DNA from: Berberis thunbergii
Taxonomy: Eukaryota; Streptophyta; Magnoliopsida; Ranunculales; Berberidaceae
Length of the DNA: 64,000 nucleotides
Assembly: GCA_003290165.1 (NCBI GenBank)
Contig: QNQO01010677.1
Span: 90,683 to 154,682 of the forward strand
Direction of reading: 5' to 3'
Shown here: positions 12,235 through 24,012 of the stretch, piece after piece
Numbering within the stretch: the stretch's first letter is position 1
Layout: the number at the start of each line of letters is the position of its first letter
Translations under genes and position numbers: made by a program
Notes under the pieces: model-generated
What the model was told of the DNA's origin: nothing
Database searches by the model: none
What the model saw: only the letters and a program-made list of their open reading frames with translations

Positions 12235-12239
12235 ACAAG
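12235..12239. repeat. 5-bp target-site duplication, right copy (ACAAG)
   Basis: Identical to 3352-3356. After it, Y0 gag resumes in register with the uninterrupted sequence in Y1 at 5268. Confidence 0.9.
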
Positions 12240-13252
12240 TATTGCTCATATCACAAGGAGGGTGGCCACAACACCATTAACTGCAAGAGTCTAAGGTATG
12301 AGATCGAGAATTGGATCTCAAGGGCAAGCTAAAGGAATTTCTAGGTTCAAATAAATGACAAGACCGAACCAAGGAAAGGGGAGAGGTAGTCAAAGAGATT
12401 AAGATAGTGACTCCGAGCGTAATATATGTCCTTCATGGAGTCAGATCAGAAGAAGAACAATCAAACAGGTCCCGCAAACGGACACTACTTGAGATGTATA
12501 TGCAGCCCCCAAACAAGGACAGACGTGTATATTACTCATGGGAGTAAAGCCCCATCCCGACCTTGACCTTCACAGAGAAGGACCTCAAAGGTGCATGTGC
12601 ACCACATAGTGACGCTCTTGTCATTTCGGTATCTACTGCAAGGTGGGAAGTGAAGAGGGCTCTGGTTGACACAGGAATCTCTCTCAACGTCATATTCTAC
12701 AATGCATTCAGCAGTATAGACCTCAAGGAAGAGAACCTCAGCGGAGAGAAATGCTTCCCTATCGAAAAGATAAGGCTAGCAGTGGTGGCAGAAGAGCCAC
12801 AACTAAGGAAGGTTTTGTTCCTAGACTTTATGGTGGTAGACGCACCGTTTACTTATAACCTCATAAAACCCTGGCTTCACAAGAGCGAAGCAGTAATCCC
12901 CACCCTTCACCAATGCGTCAAGTATACAACCAACCACTCGGAGGGAACAATTCGCGGGGACCAACCAATGTCATGGGGTTGCCACTATGCTGCACTAAAG
13001 TAGATAAAATGTTCCCAAATCCAGCTGAAGCCTGCGAGACAAGTTGAGCTAAAGCTAGACTCGAGAAATGTGGAGAAGTCACTCCACCCAGATGAAAACA
13101 AAATCCTAGCAGTGGCTCAACTTAGCAGCGGAGAAGTCATTGCAAACGGAAGCACGACCCCACAACTGTTAATGAGCACGGAAGGACCATCTCACGCAAG
13201 GTTTACTCTTCAGTATCCTCAACGGCGTCGGCAAAGCTTTGCAATTCACTGA
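12240..13252 (+). pseudogene. Y0 gag zinc knuckle and aspartic protease
   Basis: The segment resumes with YCSYHKEGGHNTINC, the knuckle-like motif. The protease segment at 12563-13003 reads VKRALVDTGISLNVIFYN, so the Asp-Thr-Gly active site is intact, unlike Y1's DMG. It continues with KVLFLDFMVVDAPFTYNLI. About 12 residues present in Y1 after the ENL stretch are missing, and the conserved GRPF-like word after the NLI stretch is disrupted. The region continues to about 13252 with one further in-frame stop. Confidence 0.75.
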
Positions 13253-14790
13253 AGGAACTCATGATCCAAGCAAGGACCATACGATTTCACTTCAGGGCCA
13301 AATCAACCTCTCTCCGCCAACAATCAATTTATTCGATTGTTTAGTTTTCTTTCCGTAGTCAATGTAGAGTTTTAATTCTTAGGAGGTTATGTGATTTGCA
13401 ATCATTTAAGAAATAAAAGAAAATTACGCAAATACACTCTATTGATTACTAGAAAGATGTAACAACGATCGCCCAAGGCGGGTACAAAAGACTACAAACT
13501 ACAAGCATCTGATCCGGGGCGACCTACAGTAAAAATTCACTTAAACATTCCGACTCCAGAAGAGGACTCAGAAGCAATAGCAAAGGTACCCCGGGTAAAT
13601 TACGGAGCCCTCTAAGAGTTCTGCTGAGCGACTTCTCCAAAGAATACAACCCACCTCACAAGGATGACCTGAGGTGGTACAAAATTAGCAACCAAAGGCT
13701 CGCGTCATGTCGTCCGAAGCTATAGCCGACTCACACGCTCGATCCTCCCAACCAAACAAACTTGGGACAAGTATCATGTTGAAACAGATCATGTGCGCCC
13801 TCCCGCTAAGGGATAAAAGGGGTTTCTAGGAGTCAATGGCCTACTCCAACAAGCCATGTCCAACTCCACTTCTCCCCGCAATCCCGAGTTGATGCACAAC
13901 ACAATGCAACAGGGCTAGCTGAGAAAAAAAGAAAGCAACCGCTCCAAGGTTGGCTACTGGTGTTTTCTCAAAAATTAGGCGGTTCGGAGCACTGACAGGG
14001 CGCCAACACTTAAACGATAGACTCATCCCTTGCGGGAAAGTCCTTACTTCTTTTACGAAATACAAGAAGAAATTACAAGGTCTCAGCGAACCAATTCGGT
14101 GTTCACCCAGAGCAGGGGACCGTGCATAACAACAAGTCTTATCATGACTCGTCGACGTAAATGTCAAAACATTCGAAGACTCCAGCGTTGGAGATCTCTT
14201 TTGCCTTTGGAAAATCCAAAGCATATTCTTTTAGTAAAACATTTGAAGAATTGCAATCTGAAGAAGATAATGCCTACACAATGAAGGAACACCATTTTAT
14301 AGACATAGTGGTTCAACAAATTGACGCTTCAACATTAAATATCAGCATTGAATATTGTATGGGAAACGAGAAGACAACAATTTCCAAGGAAACTGTATAG
14401 GACCACGTTCATCCAATTAATGATGTTGCACACAGCCCCATTAATTGGGGGAAGTAACCGATACTCAACCTTCTCGCGATCTACACTATACGCGTGTCAC
14501 CATGCAATCTATGTTGTACATGTTGCATCATGATCCTACAATAGGACCTAGTTCTTCTTTTACGAGCCCATCGGCTCGTCCCACTATCCGAATGACATCA
14601 TACCACGCGCACTGATGCAACAGTAGAAACCCTAGTCACTTTTGACACACGGAGCACACCTGCATATCACCAGCTGATTTAAGGTACTTCTTTCTTTTTG
14701 AAAAAACTAATCCGCACGATGCACTCCGCCTATGGAAGTAGGCTAGCACTCCCGTAACAAGCGGAGCCCCTACCTAACCAGGTAAGCTTA
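13253..14790. other. Y0 internal spacer, mostly noncoding
   Basis: Collinear with Y1 6273-7914. It holds the second polypurine-like motif at 14440-14458 (TTAATTGGGGGAAGTAACCG). No recognisable protein domain. Confidence 0.55.
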
Positions 14791-15790
14791 GTTAGTTTCA
14801 ATTGATAACGACGACTTCTGGTTCAATCGGACGCCTAGTTTGCCGAGCGCGAATGTCGATGGCTTAGGAAGTGAGAGTCTAATTAGCTCTCTTACGCATG
14901 ATGACGATGACTCACCATGAACCATCACCCCCTTTTGTGGACAACGATTGCCAAACCCGATCAGGTAAGCCTAGCTAGTGATGACTGACAATGACAACTT
15001 CTAGTCAAAGCTCAGACCTGTAACCCACTCCACAGAGGTGTAAATGATTTGGAAGGTGGGAGCTTAGTCAGTTTCGCCTGATGTTGTCGGTTTGTTACGT
15101 TACCACTGCTTTTTACAAAACATGGTCGCCGAATTACCAACTACTAGACTTGTAGCCCACTTAGCGCAGGTGTAGATGGTTTGGAAGGTGGGAGCCTAGT
15201 CAGTCCGGAACTGATGCTGATGATTTGCCTCGAGACAACTGCTATTCTACAAACCATCATCGCCGAAAACTCTCAAATTTGTAGCTTGATGCGCACGAGT
15301 GTTAATGATTTGGGAGAATGGAAGTCTAGTCAGATCCAACTTATGCTAACAGCTTGCCACGGGACCACTGCTCTTCCACAGACCATGGTCGTCGAATTTT
15401 GTCATCCAAAACTTGTAGCCCGCTCCACGCAGGTGTAGATGGTTTGGAAAGTGGGAGTATAGTCAGCTCCGACTAATGTCGACGACTTGCCACAAGACCA
15501 TTGCTCTTCAACAGACCATTGTCGCCAAATTTTTTCATCCCAAACTTGTAGCTCACTCTGCATGGGTGTACATGGTTGGGAAGGTGGGAGTCTAGTCAGA
15601 TCTGACTGATGTCGACAGTTCGCCATGGGATAATTGTTCTCCAATAGACCATGATCGCCAAATTCTCACATCCTAAACCTGTAACTCACTTCGCGCGAGT
15701 ATAGACGGTTTTGGAAGGTGAGAACCCAGCCAGCCTTGACTAATGTCAACAGCTCGACACGCGGCCACCGCTCATTTTCAAGACAGCGTA
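14791..15790. repeat. Y0 tandem repeat block, period about 133 bp
   Basis: Monomer starts are seen at 15020, 15152, 15281, 15415, 15548 and 15681 (spacings 132, 129, 134, 133, 133), with more degraded units before. This is the same array as in Y1 but with one more clear monomer, showing that array length varies between copies. Confidence 0.85.
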
Positions 15791-16394
15791 TGCCGAATTC
15801 GATTACAGCTCAAATAATGTCTTTACACTCACACAGGCTAACATTCCGTTATTAGCAATGGATGAATGCTACATCCATTGCTAACACAGAAATCAATCTG
15901 CTAACACGTGGATGAATGCTACATGGGATGTCAGCCTGAGCTTACAAAAACCCACTCGGGACAAGCGCTCTAGCTCAACTACAGCGCATGTGCTCGGATG
16001 CAACAATTCAGTCATGCCAACATCAGCAACCGATGGTCAGATAGACAACTTAAGTCTCCAACGGCTTACCTCAAGGGTGAGCTACGGCCTGGGCAGTGTA
16101 ACCCACGCCAAACCATCCACAGAGCATCCACTATGGAGCGTAACCATGTGATAGCAACCCTGAGATCTCACAGAAGAATAGGTCAAAATTTTCACGACAT
16201 AAATGGTCAAACTCTCAACAGCAGATAGACCACTTAGCTTCTTGCTAACCCAACCAGACCTATGTCAATGTAAAATGACAAGTCAAAATGGAAAGCGTGC
16301 AACAGGGAGACCGAACAGAATGCAGGTACAAAGCATACTTGAAATAAACTTGTTTTCATTAACAGTTGAAACAAAAAGTTCAGATGTACAAAAT

Positions 16395-18780
16395 TTACTC
16401 CTCATCAGGAGGAAGTACAAATACGGGAGAACTAAGCCTAGCAAGAGAAGAAGTAGAAGTCGCGACCTTGTGTGCCTCATCCTGAGTGCCATGATTTGGA
16501 TCGCCCTCTTTCTCTGACGACTCAGAGACCGTTCCGAAGTTTGCATAAGACATCTTGTTGTAATAAACAAGGTTCCATTCCGGATGCTCTTCCTTCATCA
16601 GTGCCAACAATTCCAACCACCTGTGCACGACCCAGTGGAATTCACACTTGCCTTGCGCCCTGAAAAAGCTATTCCTCACTCGCCTTTGCTTCAGTGAGTT
16701 CATGCTCCAACAGTTTGCCAGTCAGTGCATCAACCTAGGACTTTTTAGTAATCAGGCTACTTTTAACTGTGCTAAGCTCATGTTGCTCCAAGAGAAGTTG
16801 GTCCCCAGCTTTCCTCGCTTCCGAAGCATTGAATTCCACATCAGCCTCTAACTGATGTCTCTGGGCAACCCACTCAGACTCCTTCATGGTGTTCTCCTCA
16901 ACAAGAGACTGCAATTCCTCACCAAGTTCAAATCTTGTCTGGATCTGTCCCTTCGGATACCGCCTCTGCTAAATCAAACTTAGGGGCTTACAAACAAACC
17001 CTCTGAGTCTCGGCTTCAACGGCTGACTGTTCCAATCTCCTTACTCAACCAGTTTTCTTAGCGATTCAATCTCGAAAAGTGCATCAGAATACGACTTCTG
17101 CATAGTCGAGAAAACATGATCTATGGTGTATACCCTCTCATGAGCCGCCTCAACTTTCGTCCCAGCGATGGCCACCTAGCTCAATTGGGACATCTTCAGC
17201 ATCAGTGTTTCAACCCCTCATCCATGCACTCCTCCAACGCATCCTCTTTTGAATTCGGAGTGCAGTTCACCAGCAAGCTGTAACGTCTGCTTATATGCTT
17301 CCTTGTAGCATAATCAATGTCAACCTCCTGGTGCCAAGCCTGGTTGCTCATTTTCACAATGTCCCGGTCAAACAACTCATCCGCCATCTAAATAAAGATC
17401 TCCTGTATACGGGATCATACTTGCATCATCCTTTATAGTCTCCACCGCACCTAGGCCCTCATCCACTACCTTATCTTTGTCACCACCGGCCGATCCTTTA
17501 TTGCGAGCCAACTCTGTGGAATCGATTACCTTGATATACAATTTGGGGCGAGATGGGGTGCAATGCGGACTACAGACGATCCACTAGTAGGACGATTGAA
17601 CTCTGGAACCACAGGCGAATCCTCGTTAGAACCTTCTAGTAAAACAGGTCTGAATTGGTCAGCACCAGTAGAAGGTGTCACTATAACCAGCATTAGCTTT
17701 TTGCTCAAAGCCTCAACCTGCTTAATACTTAGCTGCGACACATCATCAACCACTACTAACCGCATGTGGTCCTTCACCCAGCCAGATAATACAACCTTCG
17801 CTCCGGCGAACCGGTTAGGATCACGCTCCTCTCTCACTGAAGCATGCCATTTTGGGAGCCGGCTCGGCCCCAGCACGAGACTCTTCGAGCTTATGAAGGA
17901 GGTAAGCATCTCAACCCCTCTATTTCGGGCAGGGTATGAGCCTTAACTTTGGAGGCCTTAATCTTCTTGAAAGGGGTTCCACCTACAGACCTAACCTTCG
18001 GCACCCTGTAAAGAGTGAGAACCATGTGCCAATTGGCCCACAACCCACTACGACTGAAGTTTGTAGGGCAGATAACATCTTCCATACTCATCAAAGGCAT
18101 GTCACAGAATGCCTTCATAGTGACTTCCTCCCCCGGAGAAAGAGGAGTAGTGGGGAACCTCTTTATAAAGAAACACACGCAATGATCAACATAACATCAA
18201 TGCAACGAAATAAAAGGGTGAAACTATACTTACGAAGTAGCTTGAACTCTTGCTCAAGCGAACGGCCTTTGAACTTGAAGTACTTCAAATCTGAATGAGC
18301 TAAGAAGAAGAATTTATGCGAGAATTTAAAGTCGCCCGAAAATTTTCTGTAGAAAACCGGCGACGTCATCTTACAAACGGCATGATCATTCAGCAAATGT
18401 GAAGTCAACAACTAGATCACCCTCGAAATCACGCGGACACCAGCATATTTCATCCTGATCAATATGAGAAGGGTAATCATGTACCCATTCGGTGCCTATT
18501 GGGCAGAAGGGATTCCAAGAAATTCCAGAAAGCTCCAGATTTTGTCAAACACCAAAAAAATAGACTCCAATTTGAAGCATGTCACGGTGCAAACAGACGA
18601 ATCCTTCCGGAGGAAACATTGACGTCTGATCAGTAATTGAGAGTATAGAATGGAAAGCCTTCAGGGACCCCAAATGTCTTTCGAATCTCAGCAAGGCTCG
18701 ATTTGAAAGCCAACCTATCTTCAAAGAAGTGAAAGCCCATGGAAAAGAAACACATTGTCAAGGTGATTTTGGCAAGCCAT
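16395..18780 (-). pseudogene. Y0 antisense gene: putative gypsy-type transposon protein
   Basis: The homologue of the Y1 antisense gene. The ATG at 18780 lies in a GGCAAGCCATG context matching Y1. The first-exon domain (18700-18240) ends at a GTAAGTATAG donor. The second segment, 18178-17891, reads SPGEEVTMKAFCDMPLM and DVICPTNFSRSGLWANWH. Next, 17909-17526 holds GWVKDHMRLVVVDD and SIKQVEALSKKL. The downstream part is rich in Glu, Lys and Ala with heptad-like spacing, so a coiled coil is likely. It ends LPPDEE and stop at 16395. Frameshifts between segments indicate decay. Conservation of start, donor and stop in two copies supports a real ancestral gene. Confidence 0.68.
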
Positions 18781-18977
18781 GAAAAGGTTAATAAACATTC
18801 AATCGAAAGTTGAATAGAACAAAGTTTTTAAAAACGAAGAAATGGAAAAGTCAATCTCTGCAGAAAGGGATATCTTAATAAGGATTTCATTCCCACCTTT
18901 TCATCTTGAGCTACGTATCTTTTCAAGAAGTGCCTTAATGAACCCATACGATGTCCCATTAACTCGGGGGAAGCAAC

Positions 18978-19630
18978 TGAAGATACACCGAAATGTCATC
19001 TCTTCCATACATGTGTAATGATGATATCAAGGAATAGAAGACTCAAACGTCAGCCCAACACTAATCTAGCTCAAGCAGTTTCAAGCCCGCGCAGCGCAGT
19101 TCACCAGATGGACCCAAATCACTACAACATGCTAAGCCCACGCATCTCACTGCCATCCCCAATACATGTAAGCTGTATTAAGGAAAGTATCTCGGGGATC
19201 AGCTTCAGATAGGCATAACAACAACACTTTGTTTCCAATTAGAAAGTAAATACCAGAGTATGCGTCATACATGACAACTTTTATCTATGGATAACACTCT
19301 GATTGGGAACTATCTCCTACGTATCTAGGAGCACAAGTCTAACAGAAAAACTTCCCTACACAACTCCTAATTAGATAAGGATCTCCACGAAGATCTTCTT
19401 CCCTAAACTGCGCCACTGATGGCCTGGTCAAACTAGGACTACAACACTACAAATAAGACATGTGGTTGGTAAGCTAAGGTACGCTACAAATTCCATGTTT
19501 ACAACATTACTCCTTCCTCATAAGCATCTCTAACTTTAGCATCGGAGTGTCATCGACCACCACAACGGTGGTCCGTGGCTCGCGTACTTTCCTTGTGCAA
19601 GTCAGCAGGGAGCGAAAATCGTCTGCATCA
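18978..19630 (+). repeat. Y0 3' LTR
   Basis: The segment begins TGAAGATACACC after the tract AACTCGGGGGAAGCAAC and ends GTCTGCATCA. The TATA box has mutated to TACAAATAAG at about 19448. It carries a GATCTCCACGAAGATCTTC palindrome near 19380 that Y2's LTR shares and Y1's 3' LTR lacks. Confidence 0.85.
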
Positions 19631-20629
19631 ATATTCTTCTTAAAATCATCATTTTTTATTTTTCTTCTTGGAAGGTTCATTTCGTCATCTCTATTTTAAG
19701 TTTTTCAGTTTTGCTTGCATTAATTTAAACGAACTATCTAGCAAACTAGCTTGCACCTAAGAGGATCTTATCCTCCAAACCAACATTTTTATTTGTTAAG
19801 AGTTCGTACTCAAACACAAACCAAAATTTTGTTTCTTCTATTTTATTTTTATTAAGGGCACTACTAAACTAAAAATAACTTGTTTTTTAATTCATTTGAG
19901 GTGAAATTTTCAGAAAAATTTGTCGATTAATACTAGAATCAACGTGTTCAAGGTTTAGTTTGTTTCTATTTTGATTGGTCCACTCCATTAAATAGCTAGG
20001 TAAACGGTCTTCGTAGGTGTTAAAGATTGTTGGCCATCCTCCGGTCAAAACTTATGGCGCACTCAAAGTGGGCCATCGCTCGCTTCGTGATTATGATAGA
20101 GAAATTAGTCTTTCAAATTTTAATGTATATCTCAAGCACACATATCAAAACAGGCTGAAACTTTAACAAATTGTTTTTTATGTGACTTTCATTTTCTCAA
20201 AATTTATCTCAAAGTGATATTATTTTCATTTACTTGTCAAGTATATGTACGTCATTAAATGGTCTTTGTGGGTGTTAAAGAAGGTTGGCCAGCCTCTGGT
20301 CAACCTATAGCGCACCCACTTGCTTCAAATAAGATGGAGAAAAATATTTTCACATTTTAACGTGTATTCTAAGGCATACATATCAAAACAGGCAGGAATG
20401 TTAACACGATTCCGATGTGAATTTTTTAATTTTCTCAAAATTTTAGCTCAAACGAAACTCAAGTGATATTGTTTCCATTTAGTTGTCATATGTATATAGT
20501 ATTCTTAAATGCAAATGAAACCAAGAGGCTCCTAAGTGGGAGTTAAAATGGTTTTTTGTCCCTATGTGCCAATTTCTTGTATATAGGCGGCATTAACTTT
20601 TTGACTCAACCACTTCTACTCTTTAACGC
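19631..20629. repeat. Intergenic, with a roughly 250-bp tandem duplication
   Basis: No gene seen. Two direct copies lie at about 20001-20250 and 20253-20500. Shared words include AAACGGTCTTCGTAGGTGTT/AAATGGTCTTTGTGGGTGTT, GGTTGGCCA/CCTC.GGTCAA, and CACATATCAAAACAGGC/ACATATCAAAACAGGC. The copies are diverged, so the duplication is old. Confidence 0.7.
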
Positions 20630-20847
20630 GGATTGAGGGGGGCTCCTGCGCGGGCCTCCCAGCCGTTGGATCAAAATCCAACGATTCAGATCATATGGGA
20701 GGAGAGAGGTTTTTGGCGGGAAATTTTTTTAAATAAAATTTGAATTTCAAATTCATATGATCTGAACCGTTGGATTCTGATCCAACGGCTAGGAGGCCCG
20801 CGCAGGAGCTGCTCCTGCCCACTGTGCGCAGGAGCCCCCCTCAATCC
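20630..20847. mobile_element. Mutator-like MITE, 218 bp, with 9-bp target duplication
   Basis: The ends are inverted copies: GGATTGAGGGGGGCTCCTGC at left, its complement at right, continuing into GCGGGCCTCC.AGCCGTTGGATC on both arms. Flanks are CTTTAACGC (20621-20629) and CTTTAATGC (20848-20856), a 9-bp duplication with one mismatch. A 9-bp duplication and long terminal inverted repeats fit the Mutator superfamily. Confidence 0.82.
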
Positions 20848-20856
20848 CTTTAATGC

Positions 20857-21408
20857 TACCACCCTCTGTATAAATGGGCTATTCTATTTTTGAGCCTAAT
20901 ACGTGACACAACCATTATTAAAAAAAAAAAAATTCTTAATTCTCTCCTCCGCTTTTCTCTCTTTCTACTTCTCCAAACAAAAACACCCCCAACTTAACAC
21001 AATATTGGGTCTCGCAACATCCCTATTTGATCAAATGTGGCTATTTTGCAAGCAAGTTAAAAAAGATGAAACCTTGCCAGCATGTGAATAAATCATTCTG
21101 ACATAGTATTACAACTCAAATGTGATAATTGTCTCGCTCAAACAGAAAGATGAACTACAATTCAAATGTTTATTAAGAAAAAAAAATTTGCAGATCTTGT
21201 GGAAGCAAGGGAAATGAACCCCAAAACAGAAAATTACAAGCTCCATCTTTTTTGCAAGATGGAAATTTTTTTTTAATCAATCTCGCAACCCATTTTGCGA
21301 GATTTAGTTTCAATTACGCAGGCATTCTTGTAAAATCAAAAACTAAGCTTGTAGAATAGGTTGCGAGATTTTGTTTCAATTTCGCAGTCCTTCTTGCGAA
21401 ATTGAAAC
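20857..21408. other. Intergenic, repeated TTGCGAGATT/TTTCAATT motifs
   Basis: No gene supported. Between 21275 and 21405 a short unit (TTGCGAGATTT.GTTTCAATT.CGCAG..TTCTTG) recurs about twice, with partly palindromic TTGCGAAATTGAAAC at the CACTA-1 insertion edge. An A-run lies near 20921. Confidence 0.5.
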
Positions 21409-21700
21409 CACTACAAAAAAAGCCCTTTAATAGCGGTTCAAAAACGCTATGGTAGGATACCATAGCGTTTTAGTAAACGCTATGTCTGCCGGCGCTATAA
21501 TAGACCCAGGGTCTATTATAGCGGTTTTAAACCGCTATAGAAAGTTAGCCTGTTATAGCGTTTTTAAAACGCTATAGTAGAGTCTATGATAGCGTTTTAA
21601 AAATGCTATAAAAGGCCAGCTTTTTATAGCGTTTTTGAAATGCTATGCTAGAGTCTACCATAGCGTTTTAAAAACGCTATGGTAGGTATACATAGCAAAA
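21409..21700. repeat. CACTA-1 left terminal and subterminal repeats
   Basis: At least eight copies, direct and inverted, of a TATAGCGTTTTTAAAACGCTATAG-like unit (core AGCGTTTT/AAAACGCT). The right end has a short counterpart at about 27975-28000 (TAAAAACGCTATAATAAAATGCT). In known CACTA elements such arrays bind the DNA-binding transposase subunit; that role here is inference. Confidence 0.8.
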
Positions 21701-22617
21701 AAAAAAGTTTTTTTTTTTTTTTTTGGGCTATCAAATGACGTTTTATTTCTAAAAAATAAAAATTTAAATGTGCCAAACTTAAACATTTCCATGAATAGAG
21801 GCAAATCAATAAATGGATTGAAAAATCAGTAGTATTATTGTTCCTACAAGTAACACATCAATTGTTTACATACTTGTGTTCCAATCAACTCAAAAGTACA
21901 TGGGTATTGCAAGCAAGTCTTTACTGGACAATGTAACAACACTTACGTTCACAATGGGTTAATCTATCATTTATAGCTCTCTCCAAGAACTTTTGTTCAA
22001 AGATCAACATTCCACATGGCTCCCTCTCCTTCACCACACACATTATGAACATGTTTTATCCTCTCAACAGATTTGCAAATCCCACTACATGCCCAATCAA
22101 ATGATGCCACACACACATTTCCTGCCTTTGTTTTCCATTCACAAATGATGCCACACACACATTTCCTGCCTTTGCATGCCCAATCTGGAATGTGGACAAT
22201 GCCTTTGTATAGCGTTGCAAGGACACCAAAGAACAAAGCTGCAGCAAGCAAGCTTCAGTTTAGGCACTAGAGGTCAACAATCACAAAATTAGTTAAGTCA
22301 AACAAGAAGCTTAATCACCTCCAGGGGAATGTACATTGGACGCTTTGGTTTCCCAACATTGATGCAAGGTAACTCAGCTGAATAGCGGAACTCAATACGG
22401 CGATGATTAACAAAGTAATCATAAACTGTTATTTTAGTTGTTTGGACTTCACCATCTCCATTCGCATCCCTTCCATTCTTTTGACAAGATAATTATGCAT
22501 TACTAAAACTAGGATTCGTACCTGATGAGTAAGATAATGATCTGGGTGGTTGACAAGAAAAAATTGCTCCACAAGGTCACTAACTGGTTCATCAGGGTCT
22601 GGTGGCACATTTCTCCA

Positions 22618-22725
22618 CAGCATACAGTTCAACATATTGACGGAACGAAGGATCTTCCAGTAGAGCCTTGTCAGTGGGAAGCTTCAGTAAACCTTTTGTA
22701 TCTCCCTTTAGAAGTTCCCTGATAC
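22618..22725 (-). pseudogene. Ascorbate peroxidase fragment in CACTA-1
   Basis: The minus frame reads [20 protein letters not shown], then [14 protein letters not shown], the C-terminal region of cytosolic-type ascorbate peroxidase, which removes hydrogen peroxide using ascorbate. Homology stops at about 22618, where the frame runs into unrelated sequence. There the next segment, [20 protein letters not shown] and on to about 22520, is one I do not recognise. Haem and active-site residues are absent, so no enzyme is made. Confidence 0.72.
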
Positions 22726-22839
22726 ATGTTTGATTCTGTTAAAAGAAAATTTGTTACTTAAAAAAACACATGAGATAGACAACAAGAAAAAGGCATAAAA
22801 ATAAACTGACCAGAATAACAAACTAATATGGATGACTTA

Positions 22840-23320
22840 CTTGTTCATCCAAAACTGAATTCAACTTCAGCTCTTGCCTTTGTTGTTGGAGGGCAATCCT
22901 TTCATACATACACAAACCTGAGACCATTCACATGGCATAAGATTAAAAGGCAACCTCAGTTGATCAGAATAATCACAGAGAACAAACAAAACCCTAATGC
23001 ATACTTGACATTTTGATTGTGCTTGGCTTCCTCCACAACATGCTTTAAATCTGGGGTCTGATCGTCCTTCAATTCTTGCCATTTTTTTTTAACTTTTCAT
23101 TTTCTTTTATTCCTGTATGTCTGCTAGCGAATCTGACAAAAATCAATCACAGAATTAATTGTACGATCAATTATCTAACAACTTTAGGAAAAATATATGG
23201 GGAAAACTTATTAATTTGACAACCTCCCCATCCCTGTCCAATACTACTGGTACAATATGCAAACCAAAGGGCATTGTGATCCAATTTAAGCCATGTGAAT
23301 AAACTTCTGTTCCAGGATCC
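22840..23320 (-). pseudogene. Three exon-like segments of unknown origin in CACTA-1
   Basis: Three stretches look like exons on the minus strand. One at about 22840-22925 reads YERIALQQQRQELKLNSVLD, followed by a GTAAGT donor. One at about 23000-23085 contains LKDDQTPDLKHVVEEAKHNQ. One at about 23210-23320 reads TEVYSHGLNWITMPFGLHIV, then VPVVLDRDGEVVKLI. The first two are Gln/Glu/Lys-rich. I do not recognise the parent genes. Their position between known captured fragments makes capture likely. Confidence 0.4.
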
Positions 23321-23600
23321 TACGAAACAGAAAGGGTATCTTGATCCAACCAATTCTATTCCAGGATAGATCCTAGCCTATCTTAGCCTCTAATGACATT
23401 GTTATGTAGCATAAATACAGCTAAATCTCAACATAATAGAGCAGAAATATAGCGCCCATTGTTAAAGTCAGCAATGTTCCAAACACTAAGTTGTGTTTTT
23501 CGCGATTGTAAACATGCTAATTCTTGGCTTAATGGGCAGAAATGTTTTGTTCATAAACCAGTTCCCTTCTCTAAAATAAGTATAGAAAATAATGTCTTAC

Positions 23601-24012
23601 TGTGCTCCTTTCTGCACGACACAGCCCGTTGAATCATGAGGCTCGTTACTAATTTGTTGCCATTCATCATCAATGATCAAGAACGTGGAGGAGTCCCTCC
23701 TGCAGACAAGTTGCAAAACCAACCAATCAAAAATTTAGCTGAGTAAATGATAGATGTTCACATCACATGCTCATCTGTCACAGAGTAATGTTCTATTTCA
23801 CACTCAATTGTGCAGGTTCAAAGTCTAGACAAGTTTTACCAAAGAGGTGTTAGAACTATTATCACTGAATTTGATATCCACCTAGTTCATTAAATGGATA
23901 ATGGGTAATGAAAAAAGGCCATGAAATACTTTTAAGCATTCTCTCCTTTTGGGGCCGTCCTCAACACCTTCAGCAGTGACATCAGTGTAAAAAGCATCCC
24001 ATGTACACCAAA
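23601..24012 (-). pseudogene. Raffinose synthase (SIP1-like) fragment in CACTA-1
   Basis: Two pieces of a probable galactinol-sucrose galactosyltransferase. At about 24010-23955 it reads [17 protein letters not shown]. After a gap with an acceptor CTGCAG at 23700, the exon at 23699-23601 encodes GGTPPR and then FLIIDDEWQQI and on to VVQKGAQ, ending at [18 protein letters not shown] and FLIIDDGWQ are hallmark stretches of this glycoside hydrolase family 36 group. A one-base loss near 23687 shifts the frame, and the Gly of DDGWQ is Glu. The first piece begins directly at the end of the CRK-derived segment. Confidence 0.8.

Larger units (their letters stand above)
2137..19630 (+). mobile_element. 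Gypsy-type element Y0, split by nested element Y1
   Basis: Y0 comprises 2137-3356 (leader and 5' gag) and 12235-19630 (gag knuckle, protease, spacer, tandem repeats, antisense gene, polypurine tract, 3' LTR). Y1 occupies 3357-12234 between them. Removing Y1 and one copy of ACAAG brings the two halves together exactly as in the uninterrupted Y1 copy around 5255-5290. Y0's 5' LTR is not seen and should lie left of X, outside the window. No reverse transcriptase, RNase H or integrase motif was found. Confidence 0.85.
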
